Shown: piece after piece, positions 48,225 through 55,492 of the stretch
Numbering within the stretch: position 1 is the stretch's first letter
How the letters are laid out: every line of letters begins with the position of its first letter
DNA from: a virus
Length of the DNA stretch: 64,000 nt
IMG/VR virus record: IMGVR_UViG_3300017963_000188
Span: 62,001 to 126,000 of that record
Reading direction: 5' to 3' (one strand)
Translations under genes and position numbers: made by a program
The notes under the pieces: generated by a model
What the model saw: only the letters and a program-made list of their open reading frames with translations
Told to the model about the DNA's origin: nothing
Databases searched by the model: none

Positions 48225-48492
48225 AACCTCTCTCCCTGACTCTGTTGGCAATGGTGTCTATACGCTCAATATCAGATCGATAAGCTGCAATTCTAAGAGA
48301 TATTACAATAGCCATAGGTAAAAGAACACCTATGATAGATGAGATAACAGATTCTTGATGTGGGTAAGCCAGAGCTGTAATAGCACTACAAACGATGAGT
48401 ACAAAAAAGATCGTACCAAAACATTGACGATACGCTTTCTTTTTTGATTCTCTAATGATAGATTCAAACTTCTCCACTTCTATACGATGCAT
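48217..48492 (-). CDS. Small two-helix membrane protein
   Basis: A 91-residue protein with two hydrophobic helices (about 25-43 and 49-68) and a short turn (YPHQES), charged at both ends, so both termini lie on the same side. It sits in a chain of overlapping small genes. Holin-like topology is possible, but nothing else supports that role. Confidence 0.6.
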   Translation of the reverse strand: MHRIEVEKFESIIRESKKKAYRQCFGTIFFVLIVCSAITALAYPHQESVISSIIGVLLPMAIVISLRIAAYRSDIERIDTIANRVRERGYV

Positions 48493-48658
48493 CTGTTTTC
48501 CAATGTCCTGGGTCTTCTAGTTTATGTTCCTTCAACCATTTAAGAGAAACCTCTGTATACCCCATACCTACTGGAGCGTTGCAAGGATATTCTCCTTGCC
48601 AGCACTTTGCTTTGAAACAGGATGCACAAACTTTGACCATAATTTTACTTTCGTCCAT
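48464..48658 (-). CDS. Small cysteine-rich protein
   Basis: A 64-residue protein with CASCFKAKCWQGEYPC (11-26), four cysteines that could bind zinc, then a helix and a WKTDASYR tail. It overlaps the next gene by 29 bases. Unknown function. Confidence 0.6.
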   Translation of the reverse strand: MDESKIMVKVCASCFKAKCWQGEYPCNAPVGMGYTEVSLKWLKEHKLEDPGHWKTDASYRSGEV

Positions 48659-48710
48659 ATCCTAGCTCCTATGAAAAGTTCATAGGGAACAGGTATAAAA
48701 GAAACATTGG

Positions 48711-48974
48711 TCATATATCACTTGCTTCCCTTTGATGTTTGTAGTCTTGGGAACGTTCTCTTACCTCATCCTCAAGAACTCTTCTAGATCCTACCTGATC
48801 TACTTTCCACCCATTATCCCACACTCCATCATTTTTTAGTTTCAAAACTTTGCCTTGTTTAGCAAACTTTTCAGGAAGCCATGATGTAGTTGTGACGCTC
48901 TGTTTCTTCAAAACACATTGTCGATAATATATCTGTTTCTTCATTATCTCATCTTCTGGATAGTAAAGTGTCAT
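48711..48974 (-). CDS. Small basic unknown protein
   Basis: An 87-residue protein, basic in the middle, with VWDNGWKVDQVGSRRVLEDEVRERSQDY near the end. It lies just after tRNA-Ser(CGA) and may be on the same transcript. Not recognised. Confidence 0.55.
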   Translation of the reverse strand: MTLYYPEDEIMKKQIYYRQCVLKKQSVTTTSWLPEKFAKQGKVLKLKNDGVWDNGWKVDQVGSRRVLEDEVRERSQDYKHQREASDI

Positions 48975-48979
48975 TGTTT

Positions 48980-49067
48980 TGGCAGAGGGTGAGGGAGTCG
49001 AACCCCCGCTAGTGTTACCTAGACCTTGGCTTTCGAAACCAGTGCCTTACCACTCGGCCAACCCTCT
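48980..49067 (-). tRNA. tRNA-Ser(CGA)
   Basis: An 88-base class II tRNA. Acceptor AGAGGGT pairs with ACCCTCT, anticodon loop TTCGAAA, long variable arm, T loop TTCGACT, encoded CCA. The first anticodon-stem pair is a C-A mismatch. It decodes TCG. The 3' end of the upstream coding region runs into it. Confidence 0.9.
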
Positions 49068-49306
49068 AGTTCCTTCCCACATTGTTCACATGTATCAACC
49101 ACTTCATGTTGAGGTAGTTTACATCTTGAACACAACATCAAGATGGGCCTAATTTCAGTGGTGATCAGTTCATCCTTTTCATCCTTTACCATAGCTATAT
49201 CTTTAAATCCTATTACAGGATGTTTTTTCAAAGTCTCTGCTATACTTTTTGGTTCAGTGCCATACATATATGCAAAGGCAACTATTGACCAATTTTCCCT
49301 ACCCAT
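49019..49306 (-). CDS. Zinc-ribbon protein whose end overlaps a tRNA
   Basis: A 95-residue protein. CSRC (about 59-62) and CEQCGKE (74-80) form a zinc ribbon. The last 16 codons (GWPSGKALVSKAKV) lie inside tRNA-Ser(CGA), so the natural end was probably lost or replaced when the tRNA was placed there. It overlaps the gene upstream by eight bases. Confidence 0.6.
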   Translation of the reverse strand: MGRENWSIVAFAYMYGTEPKSIAETLKKHPVIGFKDIAMVKDEKDELITTEIRPILMLCSRCKLPQHEVVDTCEQCGKELEGWPSGKALVSKAKV

Positions 49307-49532
49307 CTAAATTACCTTCAATTTCATTAGCATGTTTAATGAGCATCATACCCAGGTCTTTTGCTTCCTTTGGTGGGAGCCCAAGCCATGCTACTGGAGT
49401 ACCAAAATCCAAAATCACATTACCATCCTTATGACCAATAGCTAATTGAAGCTCTCCTTCGTCATGAGCATTCAGTTTACCACGAGGATATTTTCCCGTT
49501 TTCCCAGTCTTTGGTTTGATCTTGGTAACCAT
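49299..49532 (-). CDS. Small unknown protein
   Basis: A 77-residue protein. A basic N-terminus (KIKPKTGKTGKYPRGK) is followed by strands (LQLAIGHKDGNVILDFG) and a helix (PPKEAKDLGMMLIKHANEIE). The last helix recalls small phage proteins of the type seen in regulators, but no family is clear. It overlaps the gene upstream by 56 bases. Confidence 0.6.
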   Translation of the reverse strand: MVTKIKPKTGKTGKYPRGKLNAHDEGELQLAIGHKDGNVILDFGTPVAWLGLPPKEAKDLGMMLIKHANEIEGNLDG

Positions 49533-49710
49533 GTTGTGCCTTTCTATATTCTATATATTCAGGTCTTTCTAGGTGACCTTCTTTACATTTGCAGTCTGTT
49601 ATATGCAAACCACATCTATAACAACAACGATGCTTCTCACAGTATCCATGTGTTACGGTCATAACACCATGAAAGGTAACAGCATCTTTGTCACATTTTT
49701 CACATTTCAT
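49477..49710 (-). CDS. Small multi-cysteine protein
   Basis: A 77-residue protein with CEKC (3-6), CEKHRCCYRC (24-33) and CKC, enough for two zinc sites. The basic, aromatic C-terminal third overlaps the next gene. It begins in a four-base overlap with the RNA ligase gene. Confidence 0.6.
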   Translation of the reverse strand: MKCEKCDKDAVTFHGVMTVTHGYCEKHRCCYRCGLHITDCKCKEGHLERPEYIEYRKAQHGYQDQTKDWENGKISSW

Positions 49711-50318
49711 TTCAAAGCCTCGAACATTTTCTGATCATCTCCACAATGCTCTTTGAGCCGTTGCATCCAAGCATCAGTCTTGATTTTGAACATATGGGGA
49801 GGATAACCTTTCTTTAGAGGGGCTCCTTTACATACCACTCCTTCAGCACTTATTCCTTCGAGAGTCCCATCTCTTACCATTTGTATGAAGATGTCATTGA
49901 TGTTACCTCGATACAGCAACGGTGCTATCTCTACTCCTTCTGTAAGGTCAAGAAAATCTCGTGGTCCAAGAATACCTTTGCGATGCACATTGATGTCAAA
50001 CAAAAGAACATCATGACATTCTTCTTGGTGGAAACCAGCAAAAGAATTAGGACCAAAGAATTCAAAAAAACAAATGACACGTTCTAACCGTTTCTTCTTG
50101 AACCGATCTGTAATGGGACCTTCATATTTGGATTTCACAAGATCTTCAGCCTCAGCTAAAACTCCTTGATCAGTTCCGAGGAGTCGTTTACGAGAACCAA
50201 ATTTATAGAAACCACGCTTACGATTCCATTCAGCTCTGATATTAGACCCATCAATCTTATTGAAGGCATAATAAGAACCATTAAGAATGTCTCGTGATAT
50301 GGTAGGATACTGTTTCAT
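49707..50318 (-). CDS. RNA ligase (Rnl family)
   Basis: A 203-residue ligase. AFNKIDGSNIRAEW is motif I (adenylated Lys), FGSRKRLLG the region of the conserved Arg, CFFEFFGPNSFAG motif III, EGVVCKGAP motif IV and MFKIKTDAWM motif V. It lacks N- or C-terminal extras, so it is a minimal nucleotidyltransferase core of the RNA_ligase/T4 Rnl2 type. It is a second, different ligase from the HNH fusion at 38.5 kb. Confidence 0.88.
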   Translation of the reverse strand: MKQYPTISRDILNGSYYAFNKIDGSNIRAEWNRKRGFYKFGSRKRLLGTDQGVLAEAEDLVKSKYEGPITDRFKKKRLERVICFFEFFGPNSFAGFHQEECHDVLLFDINVHRKGILGPRDFLDLTEGVEIAPLLYRGNINDIFIQMVRDGTLEGISAEGVVCKGAPLKKGYPPHMFKIKTDAWMQRLKEHCGDDQKMFEALK

Positions 50319-50557
50319 TGTTTTTCTTTCAAATGACCTTGAAGTAAATGTTTTTCTTGACCTGTAACTCTTTTACAGGGTGGTTCTTTGTTTCTACCTA
50401 TTAATCTACCTCCAGAATCAATATCCATTTCTCCAGGCATCATATATTCAATATCATCTATCTCATAGATAACTTTGAGAACACCACAGATACAACACCA
50501 TTCGTAAGTCATATCTGAAGGGGGTCCTCCTGGGAATGTTTGCCAGTTATGTTTCAT
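50315..50557 (-). CDS. Small cysteine-containing protein
   Basis: An 80-residue protein. WCCICGVLKVIYEID (about 20-34) holds a C-C-x-C that could bind metal with C61. ATG at 50557 overlaps the upstream gene by 11 bases. The next ligase gene starts in a four-base overlap with its stop. Unknown function. Confidence 0.55.
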   Translation of the reverse strand: MKHNWQTFPGGPPSDMTYEWCCICGVLKVIYEIDDIEYMMPGEMDIDSGGRLIGRNKEPPCKRVTGQEKHLLQGHLKEKQ

Positions 50558-50867
50558 CGTAATATCCAAAAAGAGTTTCCCTCAACCCCCTTCCAATTAG
50601 AAGAGGGCCTCCTTCCCAACTACCTTTAAATTCATTATTCCATTTCACTCTTTGTTCTTCTCTATCATATTCAACAACTCCGATTATCACAAGGTCACTG
50701 AGTAACATGTCGTAGAGTTTTCTCCCAACTAAATTCTCAGAAGCAAAGATATGTTTAGCATCTGTAGCAAAACTGGTTTCTGTATTCATTAGACCTAGAC
50801 ACTGTGCTAATTTAAAAGCAGCGAAATCAATATCTACCCAGTCTTGCAACTCATCTTTAAGGGTCAT
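50547..50867 (-). CDS. Unknown protein
   Basis: A 106-residue protein, helical at first, then strand-rich (LVIIGVVEYDREEQRVKWN). It begins in an ATGA overlap with the gene before it. No known domain. Confidence 0.6.
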   Translation of the reverse strand: MTLKDELQDWVDIDFAAFKLAQCLGLMNTETSFATDAKHIFASENLVGRKLYDMLLSDLVIIGVVEYDREEQRVKWNNEFKGSWEGGPLLIGRGLRETLFGYYDET

Positions 50868-51064
50868 TTCTTTACACCTATATATGTCAACTCTACCCCA
50901 GTTTTTTCTTTAATGTATTTTATGAAATAGTCCACACTTTCACCATAAGGACTGTTTTTAAGAGCTGAAACAATGTAAGCTGCTGCTACTTGTTCTGCAA
51001 ATTTGATAGCAGCAGCTTCTCCATCCCTAGCCTCAATAAAGGCTATCCGATCTTCTTCCTTCAT
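50864..51064 (-). CDS. Small helical protein
   Basis: A 66-residue protein: one Ala-rich helix (EARDGEAAAIKFAEQVAAAYIVSALK) and a second helix with ESVDYFIKYIKEKTG. It begins in a four-base overlap with the zinc-ribbon gene. Unknown function. Confidence 0.6.
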   Translation of the reverse strand: MKEEDRIAFIEARDGEAAAIKFAEQVAAAYIVSALKNSPYGESVDYFIKYIKEKTGVELTYIGVKK

Positions 51065-51261
51065 TTCTCGGCCTTATTTTTCTGGACGCACTTTGGACAC
51101 ATATACCCACAATGTTCCCCACTTTTGGAATCTTTGAGTTGTATCCAGCCTTCATTTCTCACTGAGATTGCAGCAACCATTGGTGAAGTCCCAAGAGGAA
51201 ATGTGTATTCAATTTCTTTTTCACATGTACGGCATTTCATCTTGAGTTTATGTGTGTCCAT
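51061..51261 (-). CDS. Zinc-ribbon small protein
   Basis: A 66-residue protein. CRTCEKE (10-16) and CGYMCPKC (50-57) make a ribbon. ATG at 51261 follows GAAGGTTAAG and starts two bases before the upstream gene ends at 51263, so the longer frame from 51300 is not needed. Unknown function. Confidence 0.6.
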   Translation of the reverse strand: MDTHKLKMKCRTCEKEIEYTFPLGTSPMVAAISVRNEGWIQLKDSKSGEHCGYMCPKCVQKNKAEK

Positions 51262-51262
51262 C

Positions 51263-51523
51263 TTAACCTTCTTTGGATTGGAATATTTTTTGTGGTCCAA
51301 ATTCTTTTATTGCCCCTTCTTCTGCCACGAACTTTTTAAATTTTTCTGGTCTATTTTCAGATAACCAAAGAGCATATTGAGCAGCCATTCCCAAACAGAT
51401 GTTACCCTTCAGCTCATCGATAGTGAGATCACCATCTAACACATCTTCAAACATGTCAATGGCATCTCGAAGAGCTTCTTCTGCAATCTGTTTCCTTTTC
51501 TCAAGGTCTTCAATATCATCCAT
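51263..51523 (-). CDS. Small acidic helical protein
   Basis: An 86-residue acidic protein, helical throughout (EDLEKRKQIAEEALRDAIDM). It lies 17 bases past tRNA-Ser(GGA) in transcript order. Not recognised. Confidence 0.6.
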   Translation of the reverse strand: MDDIEDLEKRKQIAEEALRDAIDMFEDVLDGDLTIDELKGNICLGMAAQYALWLSENRPEKFKKFVAEEGAIKEFGPQKIFQSKEG

Positions 51524-51540
51524 AAGGTTCTCTTTGAATT

Positions 51541-51625
51541 TGGCAGAGGGGAGGGGACTCGAACCCCTAAGGCTTTTACACCCACGACGTTCCAGGCCGT
51601 TGCCTTACCATTAGGCTACCCCTCT
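51541..51625 (-). tRNA. tRNA-Ser(GGA)
   Basis: An 85-base class II tRNA. Acceptor AGAGGGG pairs with CCCCTCT, anticodon stem ACGGC/GTCGT around loop CTGGAAC, long variable arm, encoded CCA. It decodes TCC and TCT. The upstream coding region ends inside its first bases. Confidence 0.93.
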
Positions 51626-51933
51626 GTATAGTTTATATATTCCTCCCTGTTCCCATCACAGAAAAATACATCTGGATTATAATAGAACAAGTCTTTTCGT
51701 CTAAAACTTTTGGTTCCCTCATTGGCATATTCTACACTGTGGATACCATCCTCTTCAGAAGGCACAAACTCTAGAAGAGGGACTATGTTATTATGTTTCA
51801 TGTCATTTTCAGCACACCATATCACAAGATCAACAATCAGCTCTGATGCTGAACAGAATCCTTGTTCTCTGATTATTTCACGAGCTTTCTCTATGATCTT
51901 GTCTTCTGCATCCATGATCCTCTCCAAAGTCAT
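51616..51933 (-). CDS. Unknown protein ending in the tRNA 5' region
   Basis: A 105-residue protein that starts in an ATGA overlap. Its stop TAG is part of tRNA-Ser(GGA) (bases 8-10 of the tRNA), so the last residues (YTEG) are tRNA-encoded. A helical N-terminus is followed by a strand-rich part. Unknown function. Confidence 0.6.
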   Translation of the reverse strand: MTLERIMDAEDKIIEKAREIIREQGFCSASELIVDLVIWCAENDMKHNNIVPLLEFVPSEEDGIHSVEYANEGTKSFRRKDLFYYNPDVFFCDGNREEYINYTEG

Positions 51934-52220
51934 TTTTTTGACTTAGCCATCAAACCCATTATCTTCTGAGCTTCTTGTGTGATTTGGCACATTGTTTCTT
52001 CGCACACATCACAATCAAAGTTTTCATCAATATCTATCATGTCCTTTTTCAACTGGCACGTCTCAGGATCTCCATCCCATTCTCGTGTCATCTCATGGTA
52101 AAAGAAGCACATCTTTTCATATGCTTGGTCATAGAGAGCTGGTTCATTTGGGTCACGTTTCTTCAACTCATCTATAAGTTCTTTTACTGTCATATACTTG
52201 TCATACTCACCAATAGGCAT
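51930..52220 (-). CDS. Small acidic protein with C-terminal cysteines
   Basis: A 96-residue protein. ATG at 52220, in a TGATG overlap, follows CAGGAGATTTTG. CDVCEETMC near residue 70 could bind metal. The start VKELIDELKKRDPNEPALYDQ resembles small phage helix proteins. Unknown function. Confidence 0.6.
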   Translation of the reverse strand: MPIGEYDKYMTVKELIDELKKRDPNEPALYDQAYEKMCFFYHEMTREWDGDPETCQLKKDMIDIDENFDCDVCEETMCQITQEAQKIMGLMAKSKK

Positions 52221-52345
52221 CAAAATCTCCTGGTTCCTAGTTTGGCATAGACATCCTCATGGTACTCCTGTTCCCAATAAGGAATCTTTTCTAACCATAG
52301 ACTATACCGGAGAAATCTCTTTATTTTCCAAGTCAACTTTTTCAT
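52220..52345 (-). CDS. Very small basic protein
   Basis: A 41-residue protein with a good context: AGGAG seven bases before the ATG and a TGATG overlap with the gene after it. It is basic and aromatic (KKLTWKIKRFLRYSLWLEKI), so it may sit on a membrane or bind nucleic acid. Confidence 0.55.
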   Translation of the reverse strand: MKKLTWKIKRFLRYSLWLEKIPYWEQEYHEDVYAKLGTRRF

Positions 52346-52346
52346 T

Positions 52347-52841
52347 TTAAACTCCTAAAATTTCAATAGCTTTATCAGCTTGTTGTTCCGTCAGGCCAGT
52401 AGCCATCCCATTTTCTATATGCACTAGATGATTTTTCAAATGAGACATGTCGGAATCATCATCTAGAATCACAAATGATTCAATTTGATCTCCATGCAAA
52501 AAATGATACTGCTCTAACCATTTTTGTATTTCATCACCTCTGGTTTTTGCTAACCAGATACCATTTACACATTTATTGAGATCTGGGGTGACTCCAATAA
52601 CTTTTGCCTTCACTCCCTCTTTTTGTAAATGCTGAAATAGATCCTCATTGTCGATTCGAGACACAGATCTCCAAGAGCTAGAGATTACAATTTCAGCCCC
52701 TGTCTTAGTAGTGATTCTATTTAGGTTCTCTACAGCTTCAGGTTTGAATTTTTGAAACCTACTCTTCCTGATACGTACCCATGTCTTGGCCTGATCCCAA
52801 GTCATGAGCACACCATCTATGTCCAAAAAAACAACTTTCAT
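52347..52841 (-). CDS. HAD-superfamily phosphatase of the RNA-repair (SAK) type
   Basis: A 164-residue HAD protein: VVFLDIDGVLMTW (nucleophile DxD), EIVISSSWRS (motif II) and FVILDDDSDM (motif IV). The D-DGVL/SSSWR/LDDD set is that of the family called Swiss Army Knife RNA-repair HAD, the phosphatase partner of RNA ligases. It lies about 2 kb from the ligase at 49.7 kb, on the same strand. It probably removes phosphates from RNA or DNA ends. Confidence 0.82.
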   Translation of the reverse strand: MKVVFLDIDGVLMTWDQAKTWVRIRKSRFQKFKPEAVENLNRITTKTGAEIVISSSWRSVSRIDNEDLFQHLQKEGVKAKVIGVTPDLNKCVNGIWLAKTRGDEIQKWLEQYHFLHGDQIESFVILDDDSDMSHLKNHLVHIENGMATGLTEQQADKAIEILGV

Positions 52842-53464
52842 GTCCCACCATTAGGGGGATCAAACCCCACTCCTAGTATTTCAGCAACACGTCTGTCTTC
52901 AGCATCACCCAGATCCTTCAGAGCTTTTGCTTTAGCTTCATTGAGTTTATCAACAGGTAGATCTTTTCGTACAGGAATTTTTCCCACTTCTTCTGGTTCA
53001 TCCATAAAGAAAACAAGAGCATCATCCTTAGGTACAGGAATTTCTTGTATCGGAAACAGCAAATTCATCCGATGAGAACTGGGATGAGCTTTGTAACCAC
53101 ATTCACATTTATATGCAGAATCTACCATTGAATACTGTTCGAACTTCAATGTTTTTTTACATTCTGGGCAAGGACCACCATCACGAGATACTGCTGCTAC
53201 CTTAGGCTCCTGAAGGAGTTTTACAGTTTTCTCAATCAGATGTGCTTTCTGTGATATTGATAAAGATTTTTGAACATCTCTGATGTCTCGAATGATTTGT
53301 CTAGCTTCACAACAACCAGTAATTCCACCTTTGTTACAAGGGTTAATGGTTTTACAATCACAAACCTTACCATCTCCTTCTTCAGTACCATAACCACAAA
53401 GATGTACTTGAAGTTCACGAGCTGTATGTTCTATCCTGCTTAGAATTTCTCCTATATTTTTCAT
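52838..53464 (-). CDS. Cysteine-rich protein with zinc ribbon
   Basis: A 208-residue protein. The first part has many Cys (CGYG, CDCKTINPCNKGGITGCCE at about 33-52). A second part has CPECKKT and CECGYKAH (99-126), a proper zinc ribbon. A helical tail follows (LNEAKAKALKDLGDAEDRRV). It overlaps the HAD gene by four bases and so is in one unit with it. Confidence 0.65.
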   Translation of the reverse strand: MKNIGEILSRIEHTARELQVHLCGYGTEEGDGKVCDCKTINPCNKGGITGCCEARQIIRDIRDVQKSLSISQKAHLIEKTVKLLQEPKVAAVSRDGGPCPECKKTLKFEQYSMVDSAYKCECGYKAHPSSHRMNLLFPIQEIPVPKDDALVFFMDEPEEVGKIPVRKDLPVDKLNEAKAKALKDLGDAEDRRVAEILGVGFDPPNGGT

Positions 53465-53482
53465 GTAGGGTCTCCAAAGTTA

Positions 53483-53569
53483 TGGCAGAGGGGAGGGGAC
53501 TCGAACCCCTAAGGCTTTTACACCCACCCGATTAGCAGTCGGGCCTCTTACCAATTAGAGTACCCCTCT
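53483..53569 (-). tRNA. tRNA-Ser(GCT)
   Basis: An 87-base class II tRNA. Acceptor AGAGGGG, anticodon loop CTGCTAA in stem CCCGA/TCGGG, long variable arm, encoded CCA. It decodes AGC and AGT. Its 3' half is nearly identical to tRNA-Ser(GGA) at 51.5 kb. Confidence 0.95.
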
Positions 53570-53580
53570 GTAAAAATTAT

Positions 53581-53671
53581 TGGCAGAGGGGGTGGGATTC
53601 GAACCCACGGGGGCTTTGACACCCCACCGGTTTTCAAGACCGGCACCATAGACCAGCTCGGACACCCCTCT
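53581..53671 (-). tRNA. tRNA-Ser(TGA)
   Basis: A 91-base class II tRNA. Acceptor AGAGGGG, anticodon loop CTTGAAA in stem CCGGT/ACCGG, encoded CCA. It decodes TCA and others of the TCN box. Confidence 0.95.
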
Positions 53672-53691
53672 GTATTTAACAACCTCCTTAT

Positions 53692-53767
53692 TGGCAGGGG
53701 TGCTGGGATTCGAACCCAGAGTCCAGGTTTTGGAGACCTGTGGTTTAGCCATTAACCGACACCCCTG
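53692..53767 (-). tRNA. tRNA-Trp(CCA)
   Basis: A 76-base tRNA. Acceptor CAGGGGT pairs with ACCCCTG, anticodon loop CTCCAAA in stem CAGGT/ACCTG, G73, encoded CCA. Confidence 0.95.
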
Positions 53768-53772
53768 TATTT

Positions 53773-53848
53773 TGGTGGGTCCAGAGGGATTTGAACCCCC
53801 GACCTTCTGATTAAGAATCAGCAGCTCTACCAACTGAGCTATGGACCC
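53773..53848 (-). tRNA. tRNA-Lys(CTT)
   Basis: A 76-base tRNA. Acceptor GGGTCCA pairs with TGGACCC, anticodon loop TTCTTAA, A73, encoded CCA. One weak pair ends the anticodon stem. It decodes AAG. Confidence 0.9.
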
Positions 53849-53860
53849 TTCATTGCTCCT

Positions 53861-53937
53861 TGGTGGGATGGGAGGGACTTGAACCCCCGACGCTTGGAAC
53901 TTCAACCCAACGCTCTACCAATCTGAGCTACCATCCC
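53861..53937 (-). tRNA. tRNA-Phe(GAA)
   Basis: A 77-base tRNA. Acceptor GGGATGG pairs with CCATCCC, anticodon loop TTGAAGT in stem TTGGG/TCCAA, encoded CCA. First of two different tRNA-Phe genes. Confidence 0.92.
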
Positions 53938-53942
53938 ACAAA

Positions 53943-54029
53943 TGGTGGGCCGGGGAGGATTTGAACCTCCGTAGCCTTGCAGCGGCAGATTTACAGTCTG
54001 CTCCCTTTGACCAACTCGGGCACCGACCC
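53943..54029 (-). tRNA. tRNA-Tyr(GTA)
   Basis: An 87-base class II tRNA. Acceptor GGGTCGG pairs with CCGGCCC (one G-T), anticodon loop CTGTAAA, long variable arm, encoded CCA. Confidence 0.95.
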
Positions 54030-54037
54030 ATAATTTT

Positions 54038-54114
54038 TGGCGAGCCAGGTGGGACTCGAACCCACAACACTCGGATTAAAAGTCCGATACGCTACCAAAT
54101 TGCGTCACTGGCTC
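54038..54114 (-). tRNA. tRNA-Lys(TTT)
   Basis: A 77-base tRNA. Acceptor GAGCCAG pairs with CTGGCTC, anticodon loop CTTTTAA in stem TCGGA/TCCGA, G73, encoded CCA. Confidence 0.95.
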
Positions 54115-54146
54115 ACTATTTAATGCCTCCTATCGAGACTTATCAT

Positions 54147-54221
54147 TGGCGGGAACGGAGGGATTCGAACCCCCAACCTAGCGGTTAACAGCCGCTAGCT
54201 CTACCATTGAGCTACGTTCCC
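54147..54221 (-). tRNA. tRNA-Asn(GTT)
   Basis: A 75-base tRNA. Acceptor GGGAACG pairs with CGTTCCC, anticodon loop CTGTTAA in stem AGCGG/CCGCT, G73, encoded CCA. Confidence 0.95.
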
Positions 54222-54228
54222 AGTTATT

Positions 54229-54316
54229 TGGTGGGCAGGGAAGGATTCGAACCTCCGTACCCCCGAAGGGGATCGGGTCTACAGCCCGACGCCATTAACC
54301 ACTCGGCCACCTGCCC
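54229..54316 (-). tRNA. tRNA-Tyr(GTA), second gene
   Basis: An 88-base class II tRNA. Acceptor GGGCAGG pairs with CCTGCCC, anticodon loop CTGTAGA with G rather than A at 38-1, and a different body from the Tyr gene at 53.9 kb. Encoded CCA. The two have separate origins. Confidence 0.94.
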
Positions 54317-54317
54317 T

Positions 54318-54896
54318 TTATGTCCAGAGATGCCTCCATTGTCTAGACTCATCTCCAAAACATCTTCGTCCTTTCTCGTATTCTTCAACGACCTGCTTGA
54401 TAGTCAGGATTTCTCCTTCTCGAAAAGCAGGTTTCCCTTCTGCTAAAGCCTTCTCACATGCCTCACATCTATGATGTGTATTCCACACATCAGTTGGTAT
54501 TATCCCATGGACCACTACCACCCAATGATCTCGTGGGAGGTAGTAGCTACAGATGTGATCCATCCGTATCAGACTCACCCTGTGTTTTCTGATGCTGCCC
54601 TGGTAGTGACAACCACATGTGCCTTGACAGACACATTCGTCTGCTTTCCAGGTGGAGCAAAAGTGTTGTTCCCGTGGAAGTTCACCTTTCTCCTTCAGCA
54701 TCCTTCGGTTCCACTCCTTCTCTGTTACCTGTCGTGGTGACAGTTTATCATCCTCTACTTTCCATCCCAGTTCCCAAGCTCTCTTGCTGGGACAATCCTT
54801 TTTGAAAGGACAATTGGTGATGGGTTTCCCATCTTTTCGAGCACACCGTCCGTCCCAGAATTTCCACTTGGTCTTTGGATCGTCCCGGTATCCCAT
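54318..54896 (-). CDS. Cysteine-rich protein, unknown
   Basis: A 192-residue protein with many Cys: CARKDGKPITNCPFKKDCPSK at the start, CSTWKADECVCQGTCGC in the middle, and CEACEK near 148. Several zinc sites are likely. ATG at 54896 follows AAGGAG and overlaps the upstream stop (TGATG). It ends two bases before tRNA-Tyr. Not recognised. Confidence 0.65.
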   Translation of the reverse strand: MGYRDDPKTKWKFWDGRCARKDGKPITNCPFKKDCPSKRAWELGWKVEDDKLSPRQVTEKEWNRRMLKEKGELPREQHFCSTWKADECVCQGTCGCHYQGSIRKHRVSLIRMDHICSYYLPRDHWVVVVHGIIPTDVWNTHHRCEACEKALAEGKPAFREGEILTIKQVVEEYEKGRRCFGDESRQWRHLWT

Positions 54897-55063
54897 CACC
54901 AATTCTCCTTCTTCATCTCTTGCTTCTCGTTCCGTCGCTTCAAACGACGAGACAGGGCCTTCATGTTACGGGGATAGCAATGATAAGGGTTACAACATTG
55001 ACAACCCAAGCCACCCGGCCCCGTCTTCAGCTTCTTGTGCTTCTGATATTCCTTGCTTCCCAT
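54896..55063 (-). CDS. Small basic cysteine-containing protein
   Basis: A 55-residue protein. ATG at 55063 follows GGGAGGTGATGAG. CQCCNPYHCYP (26-36) is a compact Cys/His group; the tail is basic (SRRLKRRNEKQEMKKE). A promoter-like CTTCAGTATAGAAC lies upstream. Function unknown. Confidence 0.6.
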   Translation of the reverse strand: MGSKEYQKHKKLKTGPGGLGCQCCNPYHCYPRNMKALSRRLKRRNEKQEMKKENW

Positions 55064-55080
55064 CTCATCACCTCCCAAGG

Positions 55081-55092
55081 TTCTATACTGAA
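55081..55092 (-). promoter_or_regulatory. Promoter-like element TTCAGTATAGAA
   Basis: Minus-strand CTTCAGTATAGAACCTTGGGAGGTG. Core and distance to the ribosome site match the motif elsewhere. It would drive the 55-residue gene, the 192-residue gene and the tRNA cluster beyond. Confidence 0.5.
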
Positions 55093-55119
55093 GAGATCCG
55101 AGATTTTAAATTACTATTT

Positions 55120-55195
<76 letters not shown>

Positions 55196-55197
55196 TT

Positions 55198-55387
55198 TTA
55201 TTTTCTCCCTTCAAATGCACACACACAGAGATCTCTCCTAGACTCTCTTTCAGCACCAAGATGTAAAGGTACTGGTAGAGTCTTAGCTCTTACTAAACCA
55301 ATATGAGGATTTATTCTTGGGGGAGGAGGAAACCACACCAGTGCCTGGCTGAATCTCAGTGGCTACGATGGTAATTGTGTGGTCCAT
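55198..55387 (-). pseudogene. Small frameshifted or frameshift-expressed gene
   Basis: ATG at 55387 follows GGAGGACCGTT and opens MDHTITIVATEIQPGTGVV. That frame ends after 34 codons, but the +1 frame continues as WFPPPPRINPHIGLVRAKTL to a stop at 55198-55200, two bases before tRNA-Phe, and reads like real protein. The switch falls at a TCCTCCTCCCCC run (about 55319-55330). A GTG at 55338 could start the second part alone. It is either a broken gene or a +1 frameshift. The rest of the gap up to 55492 holds only the promoter of the next gene. Confidence 0.5.
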
Positions 55388-55492
55388 AACGGTCCTCCAT
55401 ATGATGACCTACACTTGACTATACACATAAGGATATTTTTTTGCAAGCAGAAAATAGATTATTTATATTTCTATAGTCTAGAGAGGTGATTC

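Noticed and set aside
48217-48492. Holin
   Set aside because: Two membrane helices fit, but it is 9 kb from the endolysin and sits among unrelated small genes. Left as a membrane protein of unknown role.
53555-53905. A 116-codon frame with motifs such as GSIAQLVELL
   Set aside because: It runs through three tRNA genes; the peptide is a familiar artefact of translating tRNA sequence.
53961-54446. Plus-strand frames with RDSNPQPSG-like peptides
   Set aside because: These are translations of the complement of tRNA T arms, a well-known false annotation, not genes.
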